Origin: JANWXD01 sp037446115
Lineage (GTDB): Bacteria > Acidobacteriota > Terriglobia > Bryobacterales > Bryobacteraceae
Length of the DNA: 64,000 nucleotides
Direction: 5' to 3'
NCBI GenBank assembly: GCA_037446115.1
Contig: JBBIJF010000005.1
Coordinates: 62,001 to 126,000 of the forward strand
The notes under the pieces are model-generated. The model saw nothing but the letters and a program-made list of their open reading frames with translations, ran no database searches and was not told the origin of the DNA. Numbering within the stretch: position 1 is the stretch's first letter; each line of letters opens with the position of its first letter. Shown one piece after another: positions 53,096 through 61,439 of this stretch. Position numbers and translations under genes: made by a program.

Positions 53096-54273
53096 TCCTT
53101 GCCGGAGCCCGCGTCGCCGTGGACGGCCGGAGGGCCGTGCGGGCAGATGTAGAGATCGAGCGGACCAGGATTCGGAGGCTTCGGACCTCGCCGCGGGGCC
53201 CGGACACGGTCCGCCTCGATGGCTACCTCCTGCTGCCCGGCCTCATCAATGCACACGATCATTTGGATTTCGCGTTGTTCCCACACCTTGGGCGCGGCCC
53301 GTACCGCAACGCCACCGCCTGGGCTCGCGATATTTACCGGCCCGATGAATCGCCTGTCCGGGAGCACCTGCGCGTGCCGAGAGGCGTGCGGCTCTCGTGG
53401 GGAGCGTTGCGGAACCTGTTCGCCGGAGTGAGCACGGTCTGTCACCACGATCCTGCGCACCGGATTTTCCGGCAGCGGTTTCCCGTGCGGGTCATGGGGC
53501 GTTTCCGATGGGCACACTCGCTTGCCTTCGGCCCCAGCGTCACGGCAAGGCACCGCCGGACTCCCAAAGACGCTCCGTTCATCCTCCACCTTGGCGAGGC
53601 GGTGGATGGCGAAGGCCGCCGGGAAATCTTTGAGCTGAACCGGCTGGGGGCGCTCGATGACCGAACCGTCCTAGTCCACGCGGTAGCGCTCGACCGCCGG
53701 GGCTGGGAACTGGTCAGACAAAAGCGGGCCAGTGTGGTTTGGTGTCCCAGTTCCAATCTGTTTCTGCTGGGACGCACGCTGGCGCCGGAGGTATTGCGGA
53801 GCGGAATCCCCGTGGCGCTGGCCACGGATTCGCCGCTCACCGCCGCGGGCGACCTCCTGGACGAGCTGCGTTTGGCGCGGCGCATCACCGGTCTTGGGCC
53901 GGAGCGGCTGTACGAGATGGTGACGCGCGCGGCTGCGCGGGTGCTGCGCCTCTCGGGCGGCGAGGGAACGATCGCCGAAGGTGCGAGCGCAGACCTTTGC
54001 GCGTTTCCCGATTCCGGAGTGTCACCGGCGGAGCTGCTGCTGAACCCGGACACACTCGCACCGTCCATGGTGATCGTGAGCGGCGAAATAAAGCTCGTCG
54101 AACCTGCACTGGCGGAGCGCTGCCCCGCGCCTGTGCGCCGGGGACTTCAGCCGCTCGCACTCGAGGGGAGGCCGCAAAGGCTCGTGCGCGCCGATGTCCG
54201 CAGGCTGTACCGCCAAGCCACAGCCGCTCTCGGCGAGCCACTCTTGTTAGGCGGCAAACGGGTGATCGTATGA
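53092..54273 (+). CDS. Amidohydrolase of the deaminase/chlorohydrolase branch
   Basis: 393 residues from GTG 53092 (GGAGACGGAGG upstream). The metal site shows H55-D-H57 in NAHDHLDF, His in FILHLGEA, His in LVHAVAL, then CPSSNLFL and ALATDSPLTAAG with the catalytic Asp. The CPSSN block and single-metal ligand pattern place it with guanine/SAH deaminase and AtzA/TrzN-like enzymes rather than with peptidases. It may remove an amino group or hydrolyse a ring in the molecule made by this operon. Unlike the secreted 3101-4393 amidohydrolase it has no signal peptide. Overlaps both neighbours by 4 bases. Confidence 0.85.
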   Translation: MILAGARVAVDGRRAVRADVEIERTRIRRLRTSPRGPDTVRLDGYLLLPGLINAHDHLDFALFPHLGRGPYRNATAWARDIYRPDESPVREHLRVPRGVRLSWGALRNLFAGVSTVCHHDPAHRIFRQRFPVRVMGRFRWAHSLAFGPSVTARHRRTPKDAPFILHLGEAVDGEGRREIFELNRLGALDDRTVLVHAVALDRRGWELVRQKRASVVWCPSSNLFLLGRTLAPEVLRSGIPVALATDSPLTAAGDLLDELRLARRITGLGPERLYEMVTRAAARVLRLSGGEGTIAEGASADLCAFPDSGVSPAELLLNPDTLAPSMVIVSGEIKLVEPALAERCPAPVRRGLQPLALEGRPQRLVRADVRRLYRQATAALGEPLLLGGKRVIV

Positions 54274-55649
54274 CTCTCCGGGGGCCTGCCGGCCGAGTTG
54301 GCCTCGCCCGATTCGCTCGCCGGACCGACTTCAACCTGCCTCCCATGCCCGTGCGATGGGAAGGTCACGGTCGTATTCCGCCGCCGGTCAAAGGAATCCT
54401 CGCGGCTTTGCGACTGAACGAGCCCGGACCGCTGGGTTTCCTGGAGCAGCGGGAGGCGGGCACCTTGCTCGAGTTTTGCGATCGCAACCAGCTTACGGGA
54501 CTGCTGTCGCGCCTGCCGGGACTGCCACCCTGGTTGCGAGAAGCCGTTGAGCGCCGGCTGGAAGCAAACCAGAAACGCCTGGCGCGGATCCAACCGGAGA
54601 TTTTCGAAATCTGCGAACGGCTCGAGCGCGAGTCCATCCCCTATCTGATGCTGAAGGGCCTTGCGCAACAGCACGCCTGCTTGCCGCACTCGCGGTACCG
54701 GGTGCAATATGATCTGGACCTTTACTGCCCGCAGGCTTGCGTCACGCAAGCCTGGGAGGCGATCCGGCGGGCCGGCTACTCGCCGCTGGCAGCGCGCCCC
54801 GGCGGGCCCACCGACCACCTTGTGCCACTGATCCGCAAAACGGCCTGGCAGTGGCGAGGAGACTACTTCGATCCTGAGATCCCGCTGAGCGTGGAGTTGC
54901 ATTTTCGTTTCTGGGATGAGGCAACGGAAGGCTTCCCGGCTCCCGGAACGGAATCTTTCTGGGAGCGGCGAACCCGAAGGCAGATCGCCGGCCGGAGCAT
55001 TCCCGTCCTGCACCCGGCAGACGCGCTGGCCTACAGCGCCCTGCATGTGTTACGGCACCTGCTGCGCGGCAGCCTTCGGGTCTGCCACGTTTGGGAACTG
55101 GCCTACCAGCTCGACGCCGAGGCGAGCAATGACACATTCTGGCAGGAGTGGGCTCGATGGCACCCGCGCGGGCTGCAGCAACTCGAAGCGATCTCCTTCC
55201 GCCTGGCTTGGGCGTGGTTTGCCTGCCGTCTCTCGCCGGTGGCGGAAGAGGCAATCCGCCGCCTGCCGGCCGCTGTCGGGCACTGGTTCAAACGGTACGC
55301 CGCCAGTCCGGTGGAGAACTTCTTTCACCCAAACAAGGACGAACTGGCTCTTCATGTGGCGCTTCTGGAAGGCAGCTCCGAGCAAAGGCGCATCGTTCTC
55401 AGAAGGCTGTTCCCACGGCGCTTGCCCGCAGGCCCGACGACGGCCCACATGCCGGAGGCGGAAGTAACCGCGGCCGTGCGCTGGCGCACCCGGCTGTCTT
55501 ACGCCCACGAAGTTTGGCATCGGGCCTGGCGCCACCTGCGTACCTTTCCCCGTGCGGTGTGGTGTGTGCTCGAGGCGCTGCGCGTCGCGCGGCCGGGCGG
55601 TCAGCCGGCGGCGTCGCGCACGAGGCGGGCGCAGCGGAAGGCCCCGTAG
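54270..55649 (+). CDS. PF14907-type nucleotidyltransferase family protein
   Basis: 459 residues from ATG 54270 (4-base overlap). The central part fits the uncharacterised nucleotidyltransferase family PF14907: YLMLKGLAQQH with Lys129-Gly130, then YDLDLYC with the metal-binding pair Asp148/Asp150, and a helical C-terminal region with LAYSALHVLRHLLRG. Members commonly accompany HprK-like kinases, as here (45490). Probable role is nucleotidyl or phosphoryl transfer to an unknown acceptor. Its 3-prime end overlaps the convergent diol dehydratase small-subunit gene by 49 bases. End of the operon. Confidence 0.8.
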   Translation: MTLRGPAGRVGLARFARRTDFNLPPMPVRWEGHGRIPPPVKGILAALRLNEPGPLGFLEQREAGTLLEFCDRNQLTGLLSRLPGLPPWLREAVERRLEANQKRLARIQPEIFEICERLERESIPYLMLKGLAQQHACLPHSRYRVQYDLDLYCPQACVTQAWEAIRRAGYSPLAARPGGPTDHLVPLIRKTAWQWRGDYFDPEIPLSVELHFRFWDEATEGFPAPGTESFWERRTRRQIAGRSIPVLHPADALAYSALHVLRHLLRGSLRVCHVWELAYQLDAEASNDTFWQEWARWHPRGLQQLEAISFRLAWAWFACRLSPVAEEAIRRLPAAVGHWFKRYAASPVENFFHPNKDELALHVALLEGSSEQRRIVLRRLFPRRLPAGPTTAHMPEAEVTAAVRWRTRLSYAHEVWHRAWRHLRTFPRAVWCVLEALRVARPGGQPAASRTRRAQRKAP

Positions 55650-55972
55650 TCACGCTCCAGTTCCGCCGCCAGTCGCTCCAGCGCCTCCTTGTCGGAGCGG
55701 CCGGGGCGGAGGGCTTCGTAGATCGCGAGGATGCGCTCATCCGGCACGCGCGTGAGCTCGGCGGCGCGCCGCAAATTCTCGGCCAGCTGCGGACGGCCTT
55801 CGGCCTCGGCGATGCGGGCCTGCCACTCCAGAGCCTCCCCCGTGATTCGCAAGTCCTCCATGGTCAGATCCCCGGAAACCACGGCATCGAGCGTGATCTC
55901 AGTAAACGGTCGTCCTGTGGGGGTACGAAGGCGATCGGGATGTTTCTCTGCCAGCGGATAATCTTCGCTCAT
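55601..55972 (-). CDS. pduE: Diol/glycerol dehydratase small subunit
   Basis: 123 residues, matching PduE/DhaB3. Recognisable blocks are YPLAEKHPDRLRTPTGR (5-21), TLDAVVSGDLTMEDLRIT (27-44) and RAAELTRVPDERILAIYEALRP (about 68-89), the family's three conserved segments. It completes the coenzyme-B12-dependent dehydratase encoded just upstream; the ATG overlaps the stop of the fused large/medium gene (ATGA). It ends inside the convergent nucleotidyltransferase gene (49-base tail-to-tail overlap). Confidence 0.93.
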   Translation of the reverse strand: MSEDYPLAEKHPDRLRTPTGRPFTEITLDAVVSGDLTMEDLRITGEALEWQARIAEAEGRPQLAENLRRAAELTRVPDERILAIYEALRPGRSDKEALERLAAELERDYGAFRCARLVRDAAG

Positions 55973-58215
55973 AGCAGCCTTACCTCCACCGGCGGTGCGC
56001 CGGGAACGATCTCATCCGTCTCCCGGCGATGGAAAACCGTGGCCGCCACGATCCACTTGAGACGGGCGAAGTTATCTATGGTGACGGGCACCGGTAGAAC
56101 GGCCTGTCCCTTGGCGTATCGGGCGGCGTTGCGCCCGATGGCGCGGTAGGACTCCAGAGTGAGGTTGGGGGCCTGGGGAAAGAGTTCCAGGTTGTTGAGC
56201 GGCGCCAGATCGCGCCGGTGGATGACCGTCGTGCCTTTGGACTGAAGACCCACCGCCACGCCGGATCCGCTGAGACAAGCGCCCTTCCAGCCGATCCAGC
56301 CGCAATCGGACGTATCTCGCACCCTCACCAGCCGGGCGCGCATGCCTTCCTCCTCGATTCCCGCGAGCAGCGCCCGCAAGACGTCCCGGTGTGTCAGCCC
56401 GGTCAAGGTCGTGCCGAGCACGCGGCCAAAGGCCGGCCCGACGGCGATGACGACCTCACCAGGGTCGTCTCGGGCGCCGGCTTCGCCGGTCTCGACCAGC
56501 ACCGGCTCCGACGGCGCGGTCATGCCGATCCGGCGGGGATCCACAGCCTGGGGGACCTCGCGGATTTCTCGAGCCCTTTGCGGGCTGAGGCGGTATCCGG
56601 TGCCGGGGCCGGCATAATCGTTGGGATCGTTGATCGCGCTCAGGACGCTGCCGTCAGGCCGGAGGATGGCCGAAGTTTGCAGGTAGTCGCCCGAGACGCG
56701 GAGCTTCTGTACGCTAAGCAGCTTGCCGGCGATGTCGCCGAAGCCGCGGCGCGCCAGCGCGCGAATCACGTCGAGGCTGTTCCGCCCGCGGCGGAGAAAT
56801 TCTTCGGCGGCCGCCAGATCGGCCACCACGTTCCGGTCCGGCATGTCGGCGCTCGAGCGGGCCGTGACGGCGCACTCCACTTCTTCGTCGGTAATGGGCG
56901 GCAGCCCGAGCTCGTCGAACACCGCCTGCACGGCTCGAGCGGCTCGACGCCGCACGGCCAGCACCTCCGCCTCGCGCACGGGCCGGAGGCCTCCGTCCAC
57001 CTGCATGTCGCGCTGCAGGATGCCGTAATCATCGAGGTCTTCGGCGTCGAAGTTGCCGCCGCCGAACAAATTGTCCTCGCGCGGCATCGAGCTGTAGCCG
57101 GAGAAGATGAAGTCGGCGCCCGGCAGGAACTGAAGCATCAGCTTGGCTGTCTTGCGGATCTCCGAGTGCGAGGCCATGGCATCGTTGCCCGCGGCAACTT
57201 CCAGATCAAGCAGCGCCGCCATGAGGTTCTCCGCCAACACGCCTCGGACGCCCCCCGGCAGGGCTTCCGGGAGCGCGATGCAGCTGATCGAACCGTTCTG
57301 GACTCCCTGCGAGCCGGCTCCCTTGACGGCCATCAGGCACCGAGCCTCCAGATACAGCATGGACTTGCCTTCGGCGTGGCCCATCAGGGCCTCTGCGCCG
57401 CTGCCTGACGTGAATCGGACCTTGATTCCGCGCGAGGCGTAGGCGGCAGCCAGGAAGGCCTTCGACCAGGGTGTGTCGTCGCCGTCACGGAAGGCTCGCT
57501 CGGTGCCGTACACGGACAGGGTTTCGGCGTAGGTGGTGAGGCCGAGCATCGCCAGGCGCAGTCCCAGCGCCTCCTCGACGGCGCACTGCGTGAGGGCGGC
57601 GCCGCGCCCCGTCTGCGAGCCGATCAGGACCGCCATCGCATTCAGCGGCGCATAGCGCGCCACACCCACGGTGGTTTCGAGCTCTGCGAAGCCGCGCTCG
57701 GCGGCTTCAGCCGCATCCGCAGCCAGCAGCGCGGGATTCTCTTTGCGGTTGGTGACGTGCGCCTGGTTGGACGGTGTGCAGCGCGCGCGCATCTTCTGGA
57801 GCGCCATCATCATTTCCACCACGTTGAGGCAGTTGACTACCTCGACGAGTCGGGCCGGCGTCAGCCCGGCCACCAGCCGTATCACCTGCCGCCGCGGCGT
57901 GGCGGGGTCCACAATCCGGCGGGCGATGGCCACCGGTTCCAACCTCATGGCCTCGGGAGCAACCGCCAGGTCCAGCGCGTAGCGGGCAATGAAGCGGTCC
58001 AGCAAGTCGAAATCGCTTGCCGGCTTGCCGTCCATCTCGACGACACGGTCGCCCTCGAGGCGCAAACTCGGCCTCGGGTCGTAGGGGCTCGAAAACACGG
58101 CCAGTCCGGCTTCCGGCCACTCTTCCGCACAGGCATCCAAGTTGACGGGCCTGCGGGCGCGGGCGGCGAACCGCCGGGACGAAAAACCCGCGCTCTGACG
58201 TGGTCCCACCGCCAT
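55969..58215 (-). CDS. pduCD: Diol/glycerol dehydratase, fused large and medium subunits
   Basis: 748 residues from ATG 58215; the frame is open further upstream but family similarity starts at RRFAARARRPVNLDACAEEW. Residues 1 to about 575 are the PduC-type catalytic subunit (ETTVGVARYAPLNAMAVLIG, TQCAVEEA, QNGSISCIALPE), with active-site blocks intact. Residues about 587-748 are a PduD-type medium subunit (VGPAFGRVLGTTLTGLTH, SGSGVAVGLQSKGTTVIH, NLELFPQAPNLT). The enzyme dehydrates 1,2-diols or glycerol to aldehydes with adenosylcobalamin. No microcompartment shell, reactivase or aldehyde dehydrogenase gene is nearby. GAGGAGG lies about 27 bases before the ATG, further than usual. Confidence 0.94.
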   Translation of the reverse strand: MAVGPRQSAGFSSRRFAARARRPVNLDACAEEWPEAGLAVFSSPYDPRPSLRLEGDRVVEMDGKPASDFDLLDRFIARYALDLAVAPEAMRLEPVAIARRIVDPATPRRQVIRLVAGLTPARLVEVVNCLNVVEMMMALQKMRARCTPSNQAHVTNRKENPALLAADAAEAAERGFAELETTVGVARYAPLNAMAVLIGSQTGRGAALTQCAVEEALGLRLAMLGLTTYAETLSVYGTERAFRDGDDTPWSKAFLAAAYASRGIKVRFTSGSGAEALMGHAEGKSMLYLEARCLMAVKGAGSQGVQNGSISCIALPEALPGGVRGVLAENLMAALLDLEVAAGNDAMASHSEIRKTAKLMLQFLPGADFIFSGYSSMPREDNLFGGGNFDAEDLDDYGILQRDMQVDGGLRPVREAEVLAVRRRAARAVQAVFDELGLPPITDEEVECAVTARSSADMPDRNVVADLAAAEEFLRRGRNSLDVIRALARRGFGDIAGKLLSVQKLRVSGDYLQTSAILRPDGSVLSAINDPNDYAGPGTGYRLSPQRAREIREVPQAVDPRRIGMTAPSEPVLVETGEAGARDDPGEVVIAVGPAFGRVLGTTLTGLTHRDVLRALLAGIEEEGMRARLVRVRDTSDCGWIGWKGACLSGSGVAVGLQSKGTTVIHRRDLAPLNNLELFPQAPNLTLESYRAIGRNAARYAKGQAVLPVPVTIDNFARLKWIVAATVFHRRETDEIVPGAPPVEVRLL

Positions 58216-58309
58216 GGGCTGTCTGGCGGCTATTGTACGATTCCTCCTCACCCCGAGGTAAGGTAAAGTTCCGGCGGCCGGCCGACGATGCTTGGGAGGA
58301 GGCAGCAGA

Positions 58310-59167
58310 GTGCAAACCGAAGGCCTGACCGAGCAGGGCGCAGACCGGCTGTGGGCGCTTCGCGACCTGCCCCCATTTCCCTGGATCGCGACCAAGGTGC
58401 TGCAACTGTTGACCGGCAGCAAGGCCGATGACGTCGAAACCTGCCGCCTCATCGAACTGATCCGGGCCGACGCCTCGCTGTCGTCCGAACTGCTCCGTCG
58501 CGCCAATTCGCCTCTGTACGGCCTCCGGGCGCGCATTGCCAGTGTCCAGCATGCGGTGGTGATTCTGGGATTCGATCGCGTCAAAAAACTCGCTCTTACG
58601 GCGGGGCTGGGAGCGTACCTGAAGACCGCGCTGAAGGTGGAGCTGCTGCGGCGCTGCTGGAGGCACAGCCTTGCCTGCGGCATCCTGTGCGAGGAACTGG
58701 CCCGGGGCTGCGCCCTTTCCCCTGATCAGGCCTACACGGCCGGCCTGTTGCACGACATCGGGAGACTGGCGTTGCTGGTCAAGCACCCGGAGGCTTACGC
58801 CGGCCTGCTCGAAGTGATCCAGGAAAACTGCCTGCATCCTCTGGAAAGCGAGCGCGACCTGTTCGACGTGGACCACTGTCAGGCCGGGGCATGGCTCGCA
58901 CGCCACTGGGACTTTCCGGCGGAACTGGCCGAAGTCGCCGCCCTCCACCACCTCCCTTTAGGCGATGGGCGCATCAATCTGGTGCGCCTCGTTCACCTGG
59001 CCTGCCGGCTTGCAGACAGCCTCGGCTTCGGCGTCTGCTCCACGGGTCGCCTTGAAGATCCTTCCCAGATTTTCGCGGAGCTGCCGCGCCGGTGCCTCTA
59101 TCTGTTGGAAGGCGGTCCGGAGGCGCTGAAGGACCGCGTCACGGCGCAGGTCAACGCCCTCGAATAA
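58310..59167 (+). CDS. HDOD domain protein
   Basis: 285 residues from GTG 58310, directly after GGAGGAGG (58295-58302). The HDOD domain (about 20-215) shows SLSSELLRRANSPLYGLR, ASVQHAVVILGFDRVKKLAL and LLHDIGRLALLV, matching the family signature. HDOD proteins are regulatory relatives of HD hydrolases with many lineage-specific signalling roles (motility, stress, cell cycle). No other domain is fused. Divergent from the diol dehydratase. Confidence 0.9.
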   Translation: MQTEGLTEQGADRLWALRDLPPFPWIATKVLQLLTGSKADDVETCRLIELIRADASLSSELLRRANSPLYGLRARIASVQHAVVILGFDRVKKLALTAGLGAYLKTALKVELLRRCWRHSLACGILCEELARGCALSPDQAYTAGLLHDIGRLALLVKHPEAYAGLLEVIQENCLHPLESERDLFDVDHCQAGAWLARHWDFPAELAEVAALHHLPLGDGRINLVRLVHLACRLADSLGFGVCSTGRLEDPSQIFAELPRRCLYLLEGGPEALKDRVTAQVNALE

Positions 59168-59223
59168 ACCCGGCATCCGCGGTTCCGGGGCACGCGACTG
59201 GCTCTGCGGCTTGTTGGCCTCCC

Positions 59224-59257
59224 CCGGCAGCCGTCAGGGAGCCCTGGCGGCTGCCGG
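59224..59257. terminator. Strong bidirectional hairpin between convergent genes
   Basis: CCGGCAGCCG (59224-59233) pairs exactly with CGGCTGCCGG (59248-59257); the inner CAGG/CCTG extends the stem with a single T-G wobble between. The hairpin lies between the convergent HDOD and FmdE-like genes (stops at 59167 and 59291). Only a modest T-rich stretch follows on the plus side, so termination is likely but not certain. Confidence 0.6.
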
Positions 59258-59290
59258 AGGGCCGAAGTTGTCGCTCTTGTTGCCCCGACG

Positions 59291-60070
59291 TCAGCGCGGC
59301 GCGGACTTGTTAATGACATCGCCGCGGCTCCCGAACAGGTCGGCGGCAGCGAACTCGTAACGGGGCAAGAACCGGAGCTGCAACAGCTCGCCGGGCGGCG
59401 TCGTGAGGATTTTGCGGCTCGTGGCCGCAGCCATTGCTTCTACGGCGTCAATCTCCGCGGCGGTGACGGCCTGCCCCTTGGCTCGCATGGTGCGGATTCT
59501 CTCCTCGAGTGCGGCCTGCTCTGCCGGAAACACACCGGGCTTCAGCCGCACCTCCCAAGCCTCGCCGCTCGAAATCCGCTGCACGATGAACCCGTCTCCC
59601 ACCGAGTTGTCGATCCGCAGCGTCTGGAAGTTGATGCGCGCACCCGTCATCATCATGACGGCGTCCACCCAGCAGGGACCGTTCTTGGACACGGCCCGGA
59701 GATCGGTGCGGTCCACCACGCCGTCCGGGAACAGTTTTTCCAACGCCGCCCTGATCTCGACGAAAGCGATCACGAGGCCGTCACACAGGTGGCCATGAAA
59801 CCGCGCCAGATCTTTCAGGCCCAACTCCTTGGTCTGCAGCGAGTAGCGACCTAGCGAGCTGTCGGTGTCGCGTACGCGAATCGGCCTGTTGTAGGGCGCC
59901 TGGGCGGCCCAGGCAGGATAGAACCAGTCCGGCGAGTTGTCGGTTCGGCCATCCGGCGGCCGCGCCCGAACATCGGCCGGCACAAAAGCGAGCAGGCTCC
60001 CGAGCGCCCTCCTCCTTGTGACTGGAGGCTGTCTGAACGAGCAGGGGCTGCAAGTCTGGTGCGCCGTCAT
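59291..60070 (-). CDS. FmdE-like protein with Tat-type leader
   Basis: 259 residues from ATG 60070; a GTG at 60082 is also in frame. The FmdE fold signature appears as FHGHLCDGLVIAF (near residues 90-102) and GPCWVDAVMMMTGA (near 131-144), giving the Cys/His metal site of the formylmethanofuran dehydrogenase subunit E family. The leader (TRRRALGSLLAF, residues 18-29) looks like a twin-arginine signal, so the protein is probably exported. Last gene of the arsR-permease-thioredoxin run, 28 bases after the thioredoxin gene. The family also contains non-methanogenic members linked to molybdenum or metal handling; function open. Confidence 0.8.
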   Translation of the reverse strand: MTAHQTCSPCSFRQPPVTRRRALGSLLAFVPADVRARPPDGRTDNSPDWFYPAWAAQAPYNRPIRVRDTDSSLGRYSLQTKELGLKDLARFHGHLCDGLVIAFVEIRAALEKLFPDGVVDRTDLRAVSKNGPCWVDAVMMMTGARINFQTLRIDNSVGDGFIVQRISSGEAWEVRLKPGVFPAEQAALEERIRTMRAKGQAVTAAEIDAVEAMAAATSRKILTTPPGELLQLRFLPRYEFAAADLFGSRGDVINKSAPR

Positions 60071-60097
60071 GCGGATCGGCACCTCTTTGCACCCCGG

Positions 60098-60370
60098 CTA
60101 GGTTCCGGGCTGTCCGGACGGGCTTTGCGGCTGCTCGGCGCCGGCAAGAAGGGCCTTCAGCTCGGCAACCGAAGGCACACGCCCGGAAACCACGACTTTG
60201 CCGTCCACGATCACGGCCGGCGTGAAGCGCACTCCCCGGCGAGCGTACTCCTTGATGTCATAAAGGTGCGTCACCTCGGCGTTCAAACTCAGCTCCGCGC
60301 AGGCGGCGATCACGGCCTTCTCCGTGGCCAGGCACCGCGGGCAGCCGGGTCCTGCAATCTCAATCTTCAT
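60098..60370 (-). CDS. Small thioredoxin-like protein (CPRC)
   Basis: 90 residues of the mini-thioredoxin type (MTH895-like). Active-site C10-P-R-C13, a short thioredoxin fold with cis-Pro block VRFTPAVIVDG (47-57), and an unconserved Gln/Ser/Pro tail. Such proteins commonly sit beside CSC-motif permeases (below) and ArsR regulators and are thought to keep an arsenic or metal transporter or reductase reduced. It starts 9 bases after the permease stop. Confidence 0.9.
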   Translation of the reverse strand: MKIEIAGPGCPRCLATEKAVIAACAELSLNAEVTHLYDIKEYARRGVRFTPAVIVDGKVVVSGRVPSVAELKALLAGAEQPQSPSGQPGT

Positions 60371-60379
60371 AAAGACACC

Positions 60380-61429
60380 TCACAAAATGAAGTTTCCGAA
60401 GAACCAACCCGTGAACGTTCCCAACACCACGATGGTCAGGACGTAGACGACCGATTTCGCTCCGCCGAACACGCGGGCGATGGCGAGCCAGTTCGGCAGA
60501 CTCAAGCCCGGTCCGGTGAGCAGCAGGGCGAGCGCCGGTCCCTTGCCCATCCCGAGCTTCATGAGTGTGTCCACAAACGGCGCCTCCGTCATCGTGGCGA
60601 AGTAGCTGACGGCGCCGATCATGGTGGCCAGAAAGGAGGCTCGTATTCCGTTGCCGCCCAGCCAGTGGCGGATCCAGTCCTCAGGCAGCACCTTGCCGAT
60701 CACGCCCACCAGGAACACGCCGCCCAGAAGCAGCGGAAAGATGATCCGGACGAACCACCAGGTTTCCCGCATCCAGCGATGGAGTAGATCACGCGCCAGG
60801 GTGCGAAGCGCATAGACGCCTGTTACCACGCTCAGGCCGGCCCACACCGCCACTTTGGCCCAGTACGGTCCGCTGCGCACGAAGTAGTTGGGGGCCAGCA
60901 AGGAAGCCAGCACGAGCAGCAGTACGATCAGGTGCCGGCGCGTGACGATCGCCTCGCTACGGGCCGGGGCCGCAGGTTCCACAACCGCCGGGTCTCGCGT
61001 GCCGCCGAAGACCGCGCTCATGACCGTCCCCACCACCAGCGCCATCAGGAGCGCCGCAGCGACGCGCGCCGCCACGATGCTGCTGCCGAGGATACTGCCT
61101 GTGTAAATCAGCGCCAGGACGTTCGCCGCGGGCGCCACCCACAGGATGATGAAGGCCACTCCGATGCCCGCCCCGCTGTAAAACAGGCCGCTCGCCACCG
61201 GGATCACGGTGCAGGAGCAGGCGGCGATCAGGAACGCCGAAGCACCGGCCAGCGAGAAGGATTTGAGCCGGCTTGCCTGTTCCCCCAGATGCTCAAGCAC
61301 CGCCTCCCGGCGGACGAAGGTCACCATCCCCCCCGCCAGAAAGAATGCGGGCACAAGACAGGTGAGTACGTGTGTGGCGACGTAGTCTTTCACGGCGCCG
61401 ATCCCTGCCAGAATCAGTTGCCATCCCAT
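60380..61429 (-). CDS. UPF0718-type permease (ArsP-like)
   Basis: 349 residues from ATG 61429, chosen because GAGGTG lies 6 bases upstream; ATGs at 61447 and further upstream are alternatives that overlap arsR. It has about nine membrane segments, with ACSCTVIPVASGLFYSGAGIG near residue 72 carrying the family's Cys-Ser-Cys motif, plus FLATMIGAVSYFATMTEAPFV. Families of this type (UPF0718/DUF318, which includes ArsP of organoarsenical resistance) export arsenicals or other thiol-reactive compounds. Context with arsR, arsC and a redox protein supports an arsenic role here. Confidence 0.87.
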   Translation of the reverse strand: MGWQLILAGIGAVKDYVATHVLTCLVPAFFLAGGMVTFVRREAVLEHLGEQASRLKSFSLAGASAFLIAACSCTVIPVASGLFYSGAGIGVAFIILWVAPAANVLALIYTGSILGSSIVAARVAAALLMALVVGTVMSAVFGGTRDPAVVEPAAPARSEAIVTRRHLIVLLLVLASLLAPNYFVRSGPYWAKVAVWAGLSVVTGVYALRTLARDLLHRWMRETWWFVRIIFPLLLGGVFLVGVIGKVLPEDWIRHWLGGNGIRASFLATMIGAVSYFATMTEAPFVDTLMKLGMGKGPALALLLTGPGLSLPNWLAIARVFGGAKSVVYVLTIVVLGTFTGWFFGNFIL

Positions 61430-61439
61430 GGGGTTCACC

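Noticed and set aside
45490..55649. RiPP or lasso-peptide cluster
   Set aside because: HprK-like and PF14907 proteins occur in such clusters, but I saw no precursor peptide, PqqD, B1/B2-type protein or ABC transporter. Left as an open biosynthetic system.
55601..58215. Cobalamin riboswitch before the diol dehydratase
   Set aside because: The 94-base upstream gap (58216-58309) shows no B12-box or recognisable cobalamin-switch sequence.
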